DNA of 64,000 nt from Mangrovibacterium marinum (lineage in GTDB: Bacteria; Bacteroidota; Bacteroidia; Bacteroidales; Prolixibacteraceae), in contig NZ_QAAD01000005.1 in assembly GCF_003046625.1 (NCBI RefSeq), positions 62,001-126,000 on the forward strand, read 5' to 3'. The position numbers and the translations under genes were made by a program. A model generated the notes under the pieces. The model had not been told where the DNA came from. It searched no databases and saw only the letters and a list, made by a program, of their open reading frames with translations. Shown piece after piece: positions 52,046-59,971 of this stretch (its first letter is position 1; every line of letters begins with the position of its first letter).

Positions 52046-52608
52046 TTTGATTTTGTTTTTGTCGCTGTAAACAGGAAGATCGGATTTTGAGCTTTCAACA
52101 TGGCCACAGCCGATTGTGTATCGACTTTACTAATAGCCACCTGGCTCAGCTCAAAAGACCATCCTTTACTTTTAAAATAGGAGTACGCCCGCAGCATGGT
52201 GTCAATCACAATGGCCGTTAGAACGACGATGCTGTCTGCCGGTGCGTTTGTATCAATTAAATCGAGAATCTGTTCCAGTTGACCACCGCTGCCACCAATA
52301 AAATATTTGTTGATGGTGTCCAGCTTTTCCATGCCAACCGGTGCTTCAGACTCAATAATTTCGATGTTGGAAACGCCGTGTTTTTCAGCATTCAGTTTGA
52401 TCAACCCCACCGCTTCCGGCTTTCGTTCCAAAGCAATCACTTGCCCTTCGCTGAGGCGTAGCGCCGCTTCAATGGAAACAGAACCGGTGCCGGCACCGAT
52501 GTCCATCAGGCGATCATTGGACTGCAGTTCCAGCTTGCTTAAAACCAGTGTCCTCACTTCTTCCTTGGTCATGGGCACGGAGCCCCGTATAAATGCTGAA
52601 TCTTTCAT
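52042..52608 (-). CDS. cbiT: Cobalt-precorrin-6B C15-methyltransferase (decarboxylating)
   Basis: A 188-residue Rossmann-fold methyltransferase that methylates C15 and removes the C12 acetate carboxyl. The glycine-rich SAM loop is DIGAGTGSVSIEAAL, followed by VIALERKPEAVGLIKLNAEKH and YFIGGSGGQLEQIL. The N-terminal PMTKEEVRTLVLSKLELQ is typical. It is a separate gene rather than the CobL fusion, overlapping cbiE by 4 bp. Confidence 0.94.
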   Translation of the reverse strand: MKDSAFIRGSVPMTKEEVRTLVLSKLELQSNDRLMDIGAGTGSVSIEAALRLSEGQVIALERKPEAVGLIKLNAEKHGVSNIEIIESEAPVGMEKLDTINKYFIGGSGGQLEQILDLIDTNAPADSIVVLTAIVIDTMLRAYSYFKSKGWSFELSQVAISKVDTQSAVAMLKAQNPIFLFTATKTKSK

Positions 52609-53258
52609 GCGTGTTGGATCGGTTGTGTAGTTACTCCTTCAATAATGACGGCACACAGCGAGAAGGAGAATTCGAGTTGGAGCAGTTGCTCAGCGGTTGC
52701 CGTTATAATTTGCTCGTCGGGATAGGAGAGGCGGTTGCCAATATGCATGGTGGCTTGGCTGTGCCCGCTTTTTGCCAGCATCCCGGCAATTGTTTTCCAG
52801 TTATTCTGACGATCGGTTAGCAGGAATACCGATTCGTATTCGTTGAGCTTGCTCACAAACTGCGTTGTTGTTCCGTGCAGGGATGCTTTAAAGGCATTCT
52901 CGTAGCCCAGACCAAGCTTGGCATATAAATATTGAAAGGAACTGATGCCGGGGATGCAGCGAATAGTCCGGTCGGTAATGGCTTGCTGCAGAAACCGACG
53001 GAGCGAGTGGAAACCGGTGTCTCCCGAAACCAGCACAACTATTTTTTCTTCATCTCGATTGTCCAAATCCTGTTCGAGCTGTTCCAGTTTACCCGTGAAG
53101 AGCAAGTCGGTTTTGGCATAGCTTTGAAAGGTTTCCAGTTGGCGGCGTGCACCCACAAGCAGGTCTGCTGCTTTCACCTCCAGGTGAACAGCTGGGAGAA
53201 TGTAGTCGGGGTGTCCCGGGCCAATTCCGCAAATACACAGTTCCTTCGTGTTACTCAT
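52605..53258 (-). CDS. cbiE: Cobalt-precorrin-7 C5-methyltransferase
   Basis: A 217-residue tetrapyrrole methylase, partner of CbiT. Signatures: CICGIGPGHPDYILPAVHLEVKAADLLVGARRQLE, VVLVSGDTGFHSLRRFLQ, IPGISSFQYLYAKLGLGYENA, VFLLTDRQNNWKTIAGML. It is adjacent to CbiT, which acts on the same ring region. It overlaps cbiD by 8 bp. Confidence 0.94.
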   Translation of the reverse strand: MSNTKELCICGIGPGHPDYILPAVHLEVKAADLLVGARRQLETFQSYAKTDLLFTGKLEQLEQDLDNRDEEKIVVLVSGDTGFHSLRRFLQQAITDRTIRCIPGISSFQYLYAKLGLGYENAFKASLHGTTTQFVSKLNEYESVFLLTDRQNNWKTIAGMLAKSGHSQATMHIGNRLSYPDEQIITATAEQLLQLEFSFSLCAVIIEGVTTQPIQHA

Positions 53259-54345
53259 TTTTCCACTGTTTTAATTGGTTCATCGCTTTCGAGGTGCAGC
53301 CCAGCAGACCTTGCTTTTGTGACAGTAAAATGACTTCGACCGAGAGCTCACCGAAGACACGTTGCTCGGTCCTTGCTTTGATCCGTTCCGAAAATACGGT
53401 CCAAAATTCCGGGTCATCGATAAAATCGAGCGCCTCTTCGGTGGTGTTGGCCCGCATGATCTTTGAAAAGGCTTCGGGGCTTTGGCTAAACTGAAAATAG
53501 TGCGCTGCCAAAATCTCGTTGCGGGCATCGGCTACCTTGCTGTGTGTTTGGAAAATACCGCCGGCCAACTTCACCAATTTGCCGAGGTGCCCAATCAATA
53601 CCAGTTGCTTAAAATCGCGGGCAACGGCCTGTTCGAGCATAAAACCGATGTAATTGCTGGTAACCACAAGCTGCGCTTCGTTCACCGGTAGATTCGCGCT
53701 TGAAAAGGCGGTGCTGTAATTTCCCGGGCTGAAAATAGCCTTGTTCCAGCCCAATGCCTTCAGCTGATCCAGCTTCAGAACCAGCGAGTCTTTCAAAGCC
53801 TCTTCGGACATGGGCCGTACAATTCCGGTTGTACCCAGAACCGATAATCCACCAACAATCCCCAAACTTGGGTTGAAGGTTTTTCGGGCCAGTTCTTCCC
53901 CTTTTGGGATGCAAATTTCTACGGTAACTGCCACCTCGGGAGGCAGCACTTCGGCCACGGACTCCCGGATCATTTTTAAAGGCACAGGGTTAATGGCTGC
54001 TTCGCCGGGAGCAATGGCCAGTCCCGGTTTGGTTACCCGGCCGACTCCCTTTCCTCCAATAATTGTGACGCCTTGGTGAGTGCCCGGCCAAACCCGCGCT
54101 ACGATCTCCGCCCCATGGGTGATGTCCGGGTCATCGCCGGCATCTTTGATCGTTGTTGCCATTGCTTCCTCCGGCGAAAACGAAGCTTTCTCGATTTCGA
54201 GCCAAACTTCGTCCTCGTTGGGCAATTTCACGCCAACCTCGTGCAGGCTTTGCTGATGCACCAGCATCCAGGCAGCAGCTTTGGCCACCGCTGCCGCGCA
54301 AGTTCCCGTGGTTAATCCGTTTCGCAATGTTCGTTGTTCTGGCAT
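53251..54345 (-). CDS. cbiD: Cobalt-precorrin-5B C1-methyltransferase
   Basis: A 364-residue CbiD, the anaerobic-route C1 methylase. Signatures: RNGLTTGTCAAAVAKAAAWML at the N-terminus; KDAGDDPDITHGAEIVARV; IIGGKGVGRVTKPGLAIAPGEAAINPVPLKMI; GIVGGLSVLGTTGIVRPMSEEALKDSL; VLIGHLGKLVKLAGGIFQTHSKVADAR. CbiD is the hallmark of the early-cobalt pathway. It starts 12 bp after cbiC. Confidence 0.96.
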   Translation of the reverse strand: MPEQRTLRNGLTTGTCAAAVAKAAAWMLVHQQSLHEVGVKLPNEDEVWLEIEKASFSPEEAMATTIKDAGDDPDITHGAEIVARVWPGTHQGVTIIGGKGVGRVTKPGLAIAPGEAAINPVPLKMIRESVAEVLPPEVAVTVEICIPKGEELARKTFNPSLGIVGGLSVLGTTGIVRPMSEEALKDSLVLKLDQLKALGWNKAIFSPGNYSTAFSSANLPVNEAQLVVTSNYIGFMLEQAVARDFKQLVLIGHLGKLVKLAGGIFQTHSKVADARNEILAAHYFQFSQSPEAFSKIMRANTTEEALDFIDDPEFWTVFSERIKARTEQRVFGELSVEVILLSQKQGLLGCTSKAMNQLKQWKNE

Positions 54346-54357
54346 CTCCGGCTTCCG

Positions 54358-54999
54358 CTAATTTCGTTTAATCAGTTCGTACAAGAGGGCATTCAACATG
54401 GCAACACCCACAGTACTGCCGCCTTTCCGGCCACGAATCAAAAGGTAGGGAAGGCCTGATTCCTTCAGCATTTGCTTGGATTCGGCCGCGCCAACAAAGC
54501 CCACCGGAACACCGATCACCAGGTCGGGTTTGATGAGCCCTTCAGCATACAGCTCGCACAAACGAACCAGTGCGGTTGGTGCATTGCCGATTACAAATAG
54601 GCGAAAGCGTTCGTCCTGCGCCGCCTTGTTAATCCCGCATATAGAGCGGGTAATTCCCTGCGCTTTAGCTTCAGCAACAACTTCTTCGTCGTGCACAAAG
54701 CAGTGCAGTTCGCAGCCCAATTTTTTGAGGGATGGCTTGCTCACGCCGGCTACAACCATGCTGGTGTCGGCATAAATGCGACAGGATTGCTGCAAGGCGT
54801 TTTTAGCCATTTCCACCGCTTGTGGGTGCGCTTCGAACAGGTGCGCGTATTCAAAATCGGCCGTGGTGTGTATCACACGCTTCACGATGGAGGCGTACTG
54901 CTCCGGTATATTTAAGTGCGAAAGCTCGCGGGAAATAATTTCCATGCTGTCGCGTTCAATCCCCATGGGGCTTAAATTGACGTAGTTGCTTTTTTCCAT
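54358..54999 (-). CDS. cbiC: Cobalt-precorrin-8 methylmutase
   Basis: A 213-residue mutase that moves a methyl group from C11 to C12 to give cobyrinate. Signatures: VNLSPMGIERDSMEIISREL, VKRVIHTTADFEYAHLF with the catalytic histidine, IYADTSMVVAGVSK, GNAPTALVRLCELY, DLVIGVPVGFVGAAESKQML and RGRKGGSTVGVAMLNALL. The frame reaches 55095, but the ATG at 54999 gives the normal start; ATG 55008 is also possible. It overlaps cbiA by 28 bp. Confidence 0.95.
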   Translation of the reverse strand: MEKSNYVNLSPMGIERDSMEIISRELSHLNIPEQYASIVKRVIHTTADFEYAHLFEAHPQAVEMAKNALQQSCRIYADTSMVVAGVSKPSLKKLGCELHCFVHDEEVVAEAKAQGITRSICGINKAAQDERFRLFVIGNAPTALVRLCELYAEGLIKPDLVIGVPVGFVGAAESKQMLKESGLPYLLIRGRKGGSTVGVAMLNALLYELIKRN

Positions 55000-56324
55000 A
55001 GCGTACATATTGCTTTTAGAAATTCGAAATTGGAGTAAAAGTGTACGTGGGCGTATGCCGCCAGACAGTTCTTGCGTTGCAGGCCACATTCCCATTCAAC
55101 CGACCGGTTCGGTTTTCGCAGCTGGTAAGTTTGCCGGTAGTTCTTAGGGGACTCTTTTTGTACCAGTTGCGACCGGTGAAACTCATGGCAGGGGGTGATG
55201 GTGTTGGCGTAGCTGATTTGCGCATATCCAAAGCGTTGCAGCCGGGTGGTCATTTGCACCGAAACATTGAACACGCCACACATGGGCGTTTCCTCGTTTT
55301 CAAGCGAAATGATGCTGTCGGTCAGGTACATTAGTCCGCCACATTCCGCATAAATCGGCATGCCCGATTCTATTTTTTGCTTGATCTCTTGCATCAGCGC
55401 TGTGTTCTGCTGCAATTCTGCAGTGAAGACTTCCGGATAACCACCGCCCAGGTACAAACAGTTGGAGGCAGCGGGCAAACTCGGATCATTTAGCGGGCTG
55501 AAATAATGCAGCGTGGCTCCCAGCTTTTCCAGTAATTCCAGGTTGTCCTGGTAGTAAAAACTGAAGGCTTTATCGCGGGCCACACCAATCTGCAGATCCG
55601 ACAAATCAAGTTCCGGAAGCTTAATTGTGGAGGGGGAAGGCTGCTCAATTTCGGTCGCTTTCAACAGCGCCTGAACATCGATGGTTTCTTCCATCGTTTG
55701 CCGGAGAAGCGCTACTTTCTTCGGAAGTGTATCCACCTCATCGGCCTGGATCAGTCCCAGGTGGCGGCTTTCGAGCCCAATTTCCTCTCGGGTGGGTAGA
55801 TAGCCAATGCAGGCTATTCCGGTTTCTTCTTCAATCAAGCTTTGAAGGAACTCAAATTGCATTTTGGAGGACACGTGATTCAAGATCACGCCGCGCACAT
55901 TCGACGGATTTTTAAGTTCGGCAAATCCTTTGATGATAGCAATGACGGATTGGTAAAGTCCTTTGCAATTGACGACAAGCACAACCGGCAGATTCAGCTT
56001 TTGCGCCATTTCCCAAGTCGAGCCGGAGCCTTCTTTGCCCAAACCATCGTACATGCCCATCACACCTTCAACTACAGCAATATCGCTGCCAGTCGAGTGC
56101 TTGTGAAAGAGGTGACGCAGGCTTTGGTCATTCAATAAAAAGCTATCCAAGTTGTAGGATGGCAGTCCGGTAACCCGCCGGTGAAAAGCCGGATCGATGT
56201 AGTCGGGACCGGTTTTGAAGGGCGCAACCTGCATCCCTTTCGATTGCAGCAAAGCCATCAACCCGATGGTGACGGTGGTTTTTCCGCATCCGCTGTTTGT
56301 GCCAGCTATTATAAATCCGTGCAT
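54972..56324 (-). CDS. cbiA: Cobyrinate a,c-diamide synthase
   Basis: A 450-residue ATP- and glutamine-dependent amidotransferase. The N-terminal P-loop GTNSGCGKTTVTIGLMALL, VVEGVMGMYDGLGKEGSGSTWEMA and VILNHVSSKMQFEFLQ belong to the dethiobiotin-synthetase-like domain. The C-terminal glutaminase domain has the nucleophile cysteine in PIYAECGGLMYLTDSI and a histidine in AAYAHVHFYSNFEFL. It overlaps cbiO by 16 bp and cbiC by 28 bp. Confidence 0.96.
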   Translation of the reverse strand: MHGFIIAGTNSGCGKTTVTIGLMALLQSKGMQVAPFKTGPDYIDPAFHRRVTGLPSYNLDSFLLNDQSLRHLFHKHSTGSDIAVVEGVMGMYDGLGKEGSGSTWEMAQKLNLPVVLVVNCKGLYQSVIAIIKGFAELKNPSNVRGVILNHVSSKMQFEFLQSLIEEETGIACIGYLPTREEIGLESRHLGLIQADEVDTLPKKVALLRQTMEETIDVQALLKATEIEQPSPSTIKLPELDLSDLQIGVARDKAFSFYYQDNLELLEKLGATLHYFSPLNDPSLPAASNCLYLGGGYPEVFTAELQQNTALMQEIKQKIESGMPIYAECGGLMYLTDSIISLENEETPMCGVFNVSVQMTTRLQRFGYAQISYANTITPCHEFHRSQLVQKESPKNYRQTYQLRKPNRSVEWECGLQRKNCLAAYAHVHFYSNFEFLKAICTLWKKATTSI

Positions 56325-57151
56325 AATTTTTTTGTTAGTCTGTTTACTAATTCGGCTTCGTTCCCGGGAAGCTCTTCTGCTGCCAAATGAGGTTGGTGCA
56401 TTCGGGCCAGTTTCACCAGTAACGGTTGTTCCAGTCCTGCTTCGGCCAGCGTATCGGCATCGCCGAATACCTCTATGGGGCTGCCCACGCTGAGTACCGA
56501 TCCTTCTTTAAGCAAAACAACCAGATCTGCCCAGGCATAAGCCTGATTCACGTCGTGGGTTGAAATGAGCAAGGTTTTTCCTTGTTTGTTTTGAGCTTCC
56601 AACAGCTCAAATGTCAAGCGGGCATTTTGTGGATCAAGGTTCGAGGCCGGTTCATCGCAAACAATCAGCTCCGGCTCCATGGATAACACGGAAGCCAGGC
56701 AAACCCGTTTCTTTTGTCCCGAGCTTAGCTGATGAGGCGAATGATTTTTCAATTCCTGCAAATCGAAATAATCCAAATATTTTTCAACCTGCTCGCGAAT
56801 CCACTTTTTATCTGAATACAGATTGCTGAGCCCGAAAGCCACTTCCTCATAAACCGATGGAGCCACCAACTGGTTATCGCTTTCCTGAAAAACAATGCCC
56901 ACTTTTTGCCGCAATTCCCGTAACGCTTTTCTGTTGTATCTGTATTGTTTTCCCCGATAGTGGAGCTCGCCCTTCGTGGGTTTATAAATTCCATTCAACA
57001 AAAGCAGCAGTGTTGACTTTCCGGCACCATTGGCTCCCATTAGCGCAATTTTCTTGCCCTCGGGAAGCGCCAGATCAACTTCAGCTATCGCTTGCTTTCC
57101 TGTTGGGTAGCGATAGCTCGCTGCTTTTAATTCAATTAAGTTACCAGCCAT
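56309..57151 (-). CDS. cbiO: Cobalt ECF transporter ATPase
   Basis: A 280-residue ATPase of the cobalt energy-coupling-factor importer. Walker A GANGAGKSTLLLLLNGI, Q-loop VGIVFQESDNQLVAPSVYEEVAFGL (the ENQ/SDNQ form of ECF ATPases), signature LSSGQKKRVCLASVL, Walker B LIVCDEPASNLDP and switch LLISTHDVNQA. It brings cobalt in for the CbiX step. It overlaps cbiQ by 11 bp. Confidence 0.95.
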   Translation of the reverse strand: MAGNLIELKAASYRYPTGKQAIAEVDLALPEGKKIALMGANGAGKSTLLLLLNGIYKPTKGELHYRGKQYRYNRKALRELRQKVGIVFQESDNQLVAPSVYEEVAFGLSNLYSDKKWIREQVEKYLDYFDLQELKNHSPHQLSSGQKKRVCLASVLSMEPELIVCDEPASNLDPQNARLTFELLEAQNKQGKTLLISTHDVNQAYAWADLVVLLKEGSVLSVGSPIEVFGDADTLAEAGLEQPLLVKLARMHQPHLAAEELPGNEAELVNRLTKKLCTDL

Positions 57152-57911
57152 AATTGCAGCAAATTAAAAGGAAGGCGACAGACAACGAGGCCAGTCCCAC
57201 CGGAAGATATAACTGAGGCAACGTGAATTGCCGCTCTTCCTGCAGAAAGCAATAATTTTCTCCGGCACAGCGCGCTTGCATGGCCGTTTCCAGCTGTTTG
57301 GCATTCTGCATGGATTTCTGAAATACAGCAGCCATTAAGCTGGCGAAGAGCGGAATTCGTTTCCCATTTCCGGAATAGCCCAACCGGCATCTTTGTGCTC
57401 GGTACATTTCGAAACTCGTCTGGCGAAGATTTTCTATAAACTTGAATGTGATGACAAATAGGTCGATGAACAAGGCCGGAATCCGGCACTTTCTCATTAG
57501 TTCTGCCAGTTCTGAAATTGTGTTTGTCAGTAAAATGAAATACAGAATACCGATGAGCGCTAAACTTCGACTAAGCAGCAGGCTTGCCAGTTGTAATCCA
57601 CCCGTTGAAAAGCCGATTGGCAATTGCCCGATGGTGGTGAACGCTTTCTGAGCCGGAATTTCGACTGCAATCACGAAACATCCTAGCAGAATAAAAGCAA
57701 CAGGAATGCGGTACAGGCGAGTTAGTTTCGACAAACCAATCCGGATAACTCCCAACAAACTAAGATTGACCAGCGCAAACATGGCCCAGTCGAAATAGAC
57801 CGAGCTGGATACCAAAGCCAAAACCATGGCCGGAGCCCAATAAAGGGCCCGAACGGCAGGCGACAGCTGCTGCAAGCGATGATCGTGTTTATAGATTTCG
57901 GTAATCCACAT
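57141..57911 (-). CDS. cbiQ: Cobalt ECF transporter transmembrane protein
   Basis: A 256-residue integral membrane T-component with about five spans (ALYWAPAMVLALVSSSVYF, IPVAFILLGCFVIAVEIP, SLALIGILYFILLTNTISEL). Coupling motifs for the ATPase are visible as EMYRAQRCRLGY and AKQLETAMQARCAGE, versions of the A-R-G boxes. The start ATG shares one base with the cbiN stop codon (TAATG), a sign of coupling; the longer frame from 58004 is not needed. Confidence 0.93.
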   Translation of the reverse strand: MWITEIYKHDHRLQQLSPAVRALYWAPAMVLALVSSSVYFDWAMFALVNLSLLGVIRIGLSKLTRLYRIPVAFILLGCFVIAVEIPAQKAFTTIGQLPIGFSTGGLQLASLLLSRSLALIGILYFILLTNTISELAELMRKCRIPALFIDLFVITFKFIENLRQTSFEMYRAQRCRLGYSGNGKRIPLFASLMAAVFQKSMQNAKQLETAMQARCAGENYCFLQEERQFTLPQLYLPVGLASLSVAFLLICCNYGW

Positions 57912-58186
57912 TAAGCTTTCTTTTTGCTTTGCTTCCAAACGAAATAGCCAATGACACTCAGGCCGATGATAGCCTGAAGAGCAAATAACACAGGCTCGGC
58001 CCAAGGTTGGTCAAACTCAATTAAATGCTTGGCCCATGGCTGGTACCCGGGTGCTATTTGCTGGATCAGTTCAACAGACTGATCGTCGGTGCCGGTGAAT
58101 CCGGGGAACAGATCGGTTGCTAAAAACTGGATTAGCAAAACCAGCAGACAGCCGCTAAGCAGGTATATGTGTGTTTTTCGTTTCAT
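57911..58186 (-). CDS. cbiN: Cobalt transport protein CbiN
   Basis: A 91-residue two-span membrane protein. First span LLSGCLLVLLIQFLATDLF; periplasmic loop with GTDDQSVELIQQIAPGYQPWAKHL, the conserved GxDxQ and PGYxPW features of CbiN; second span VLFALQAIIGLSVIGYFVW; basic end KQSKKKA. CbiN assists CbiM in cobalt uptake. It overlaps cbiM by 32 bp. Confidence 0.92.
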   Translation of the reverse strand: MKRKTHIYLLSGCLLVLLIQFLATDLFPGFTGTDDQSVELIQQIAPGYQPWAKHLIEFDQPWAEPVLFALQAIIGLSVIGYFVWKQSKKKA

Positions 58187-58907
58187 AAAGATTCGGATTG
58201 AGTTGTTGAATTTCTGCGTTACTTGTTCGCTGTATGTACTGAAATGCCAGTACGGTAAATACTGCTTCGATGGCCGCCAGGGGCAACTGCGTTACCGCAA
58301 AAATGGATAGAAACTTGATCAGGTTGCTTGTAAAACTTGCGGTAGAATCAGCAAATGCCACGGCCAGCTGAGCTGACGTGCAGCTGTAAATCACCAGGTT
58401 CGAAACAAATGAAGCGCTACCAACAGCGAGCCATTGCGGAGCTTTTAAACCTTTCAGCAAACGGAAAGCCCAGACTGCCGAAAAAGCGCCACATACTGCC
58501 ATTGAGAAACCATTGGCTCCAAGCGTAGTCAGTCCACCGTGAGCGAGAAGGAGGGCTTGGAACAACAACACGATTAAGCCAACGACCGACATGCTGGATG
58601 CGCCAAACAACAAGGCGCCCAGTGCAATACCGGTTAAGTGTGAACTACTTCCGGCTACAGAGGGCAACTTCAGCGAGCTCAAAATAAAAACATAAGCGCC
58701 GACCGCCGCAAAAAGCAACTTGGCATTGGGGTGTTCGCCAATGGTTTTTTTCAAGCTGGAGAACCCGGCGATTAAGACAGCCAGGTAGACTGCCCACCAG
58801 CCAATACACCATGAGGCAGGCAGAAATCCTTCGGCAATATGCATGCTGTTGGCCACTCCCGGAAGCAAAAGAGCGAGCCCGAGATAGGCTAGTGTATTCT
58901 TGTTCAT
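58155..58907 (-). CDS. cbiM: Cobalt ECF transporter S-component CbiM
   Basis: A 250-residue membrane protein that binds Co2+ using its N-terminus. After a leader-like stretch LAYLGLALLLPGVANS the essential MHIAEGFLP appears; MH is the metal ligand pair once the leader is removed. Further motifs: SLKLPSVAGSSSHLTGIALGALLFG, ALLLAHGGLTTLGANGFSMAVCG. Its start overlaps the cbiX stop by one base (TGATG). Confidence 0.95.
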   Translation of the reverse strand: MNKNTLAYLGLALLLPGVANSMHIAEGFLPASWCIGWWAVYLAVLIAGFSSLKKTIGEHPNAKLLFAAVGAYVFILSSLKLPSVAGSSSHLTGIALGALLFGASSMSVVGLIVLLFQALLLAHGGLTTLGANGFSMAVCGAFSAVWAFRLLKGLKAPQWLAVGSASFVSNLVIYSCTSAQLAVAFADSTASFTSNLIKFLSIFAVTQLPLAAIEAVFTVLAFQYIQRTSNAEIQQLNPNLYETKNTHIPA

Positions 58908-59275
58908 CAGGCAATCTCCTGTATTTTTCGGTACATAATTTCGGCCATCAAAGGTTCGCGGCCGATGGGCTTACCAAAGTGAAAATCCAATTGCGGGTGT
59001 TTCACTTTCAGCTGAGCCAAAATTTCAGGAATATCTTCTTTAATATGATTCCCGTTGAACAGGAAGTAGGGGATAACAACCACCCGGCTGACGCCGGATA
59101 GGGCGATTTCGGCAACAACTTCTTCCAGCGACGGCGAAGCCAGCTCCATGTGAGCGCCAAAAACATTTTGACCATCCAATTTTTGTTTCAGCAGCTCCAC
59201 AATGTAGTTGAAGTCATCAACTGCCTGTGTTGATTTACTGCCGTGACCGAGAATAATAACCGCTTGCTTTTGCAT
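58907..59275 (-). CDS. cbiX: Sirohydrochlorin cobaltochelatase (short CbiX)
   Basis: A 122-residue half-size chelatase that inserts cobalt into sirohydrochlorin, thought to act as a dimer. Catalytic histidines are in ILGHGSKST near residue 11 and in IPYFLFNGNHIKEDI near residue 76. EMELASPSL-like HMELASPSLEEVVAEIA follows family pattern. First gene of the operon, about 150 bp downstream of the riboswitch aptamer, the only gene with a long leader. Confidence 0.94.
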   Translation of the reverse strand: MQKQAVIILGHGSKSTQAVDDFNYIVELLKQKLDGQNVFGAHMELASPSLEEVVAEIALSGVSRVVVIPYFLFNGNHIKEDIPEILAQLKVKHPQLDFHFGKPIGREPLMAEIMYRKIQEIA

Positions 59276-59427
59276 TTTATAAACTATTTAGTGTTTGAAA
59301 ATCCATCAAAAGCAATGCTTGGGAAACAGAAAAAAGCGCGCACTCACGCCTGGTTATAAAACGAAAGAAAATGAAATCCAACGAATGGGTGTCCATTTGC
59401 TTTTAGTCCCGAAAGCATTGTAATACG

Positions 59428-59620
59428 ACCTGGCAGGTCTTCTGGCTCGTCCTTTTTCGGGGCCTTCCCATCCGGCAGATGCCGGACAGTGGCAAGAGTA
59501 TTCCCGAAAAACATTTAATGGACTTACAGCTGCGGGTACAGCTCCGGAATTTTCAAATTTGAAGCACCGGATTCCCATATTAAGGCTCCACCTGTGACAG
59601 GAGGAATCCACCAAGTGGCG
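59428..59620 (-). ncRNA. Cobalamin riboswitch
   Basis: The minus strand shows the cobalamin aptamer in order: a 5' GGTGG stretch, GGGAATCCGGTG, CCGGAGCTGTACCCGCAGC then TGTAA, GCCACTG, GGGAAGGC and the B12 box GAGCCAGAAGACCTGCC at about 59431-59449. It precedes cbiX and should lower expression of the whole operon when cobalamin is plentiful. The expression platform would be in the roughly 150 bases before the cbiX start; a GC-rich hairpin followed by TTTTTT near 59330-59345 is a possible terminator. Confidence 0.96.
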
Positions 59621-59621
59621 G

Positions 59622-59629
59622 CAAAACTA
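59622..59629 (-). promoter_or_regulatory. Candidate -7 box of the cobalamin operon
   Basis: CAAAACTA reads TAGTTTTG on the minus strand. It would start the transcript right at the 5' end of the riboswitch aptamer, which supports it. Confidence 0.6.
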
Positions 59630-59971
59630 CATAAAAATTCATTGATAAAATAGCTGAAGCCGTATTTTTTCAGAACACTGCTTCCATTTCGGCTGCAATG
59701 TCCAATTCGTTAGGGTGACTAATAAGCATTGCAACTTAGATTGTTGGACTGCTGGATATTTAGATTCTCTGGATGTTTAGATTATTGGATTATCGGACTA
59801 ATGGATTGAAGGATTGACATTGCATCGACCATCGAATGACGATTGGGGACTGATCACTGATCACTGGATTAGCGGATTGAAGGACTGACCATCGAATGAC
59901 AACAAATGACCTAATGACAATAATTGTCTCACACCTCGGGCGCCCGGCGTTTTCATGAATCCGGTCGTGTA
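59630..59971. repeat. Low-complexity region with GGATT-like imperfect repeats
   Basis: From about 59735 to 59930 the sequence cycles through variants of TGGATTG/ATTAGATT. GGATTGAAGGAnTGAC occurs twice (about 59803 and 59877), each followed within about 20 bases by CCATCGAATGAC. It ends with two palindromes, GACAATAATTGTC (59916-59928) and CGGGCGCCCG (59937-59946). No gene. Confidence 0.5.

Noticed and set aside
59354-59614. 86-codon minus-strand frame
   Set aside because: Lies entirely on the cobalamin riboswitch; the open frame is a by-product of the structured RNA.
59735-59930. Possible CRISPR array
   Set aside because: Repeat units are short, irregular and unequal in spacing, with no constant repeat and no cas genes.
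59937-59946. CGGGCGCCCG palindrome as terminator of the AraC-type gene
   Set aside because: No T-tract on the relevant strand.
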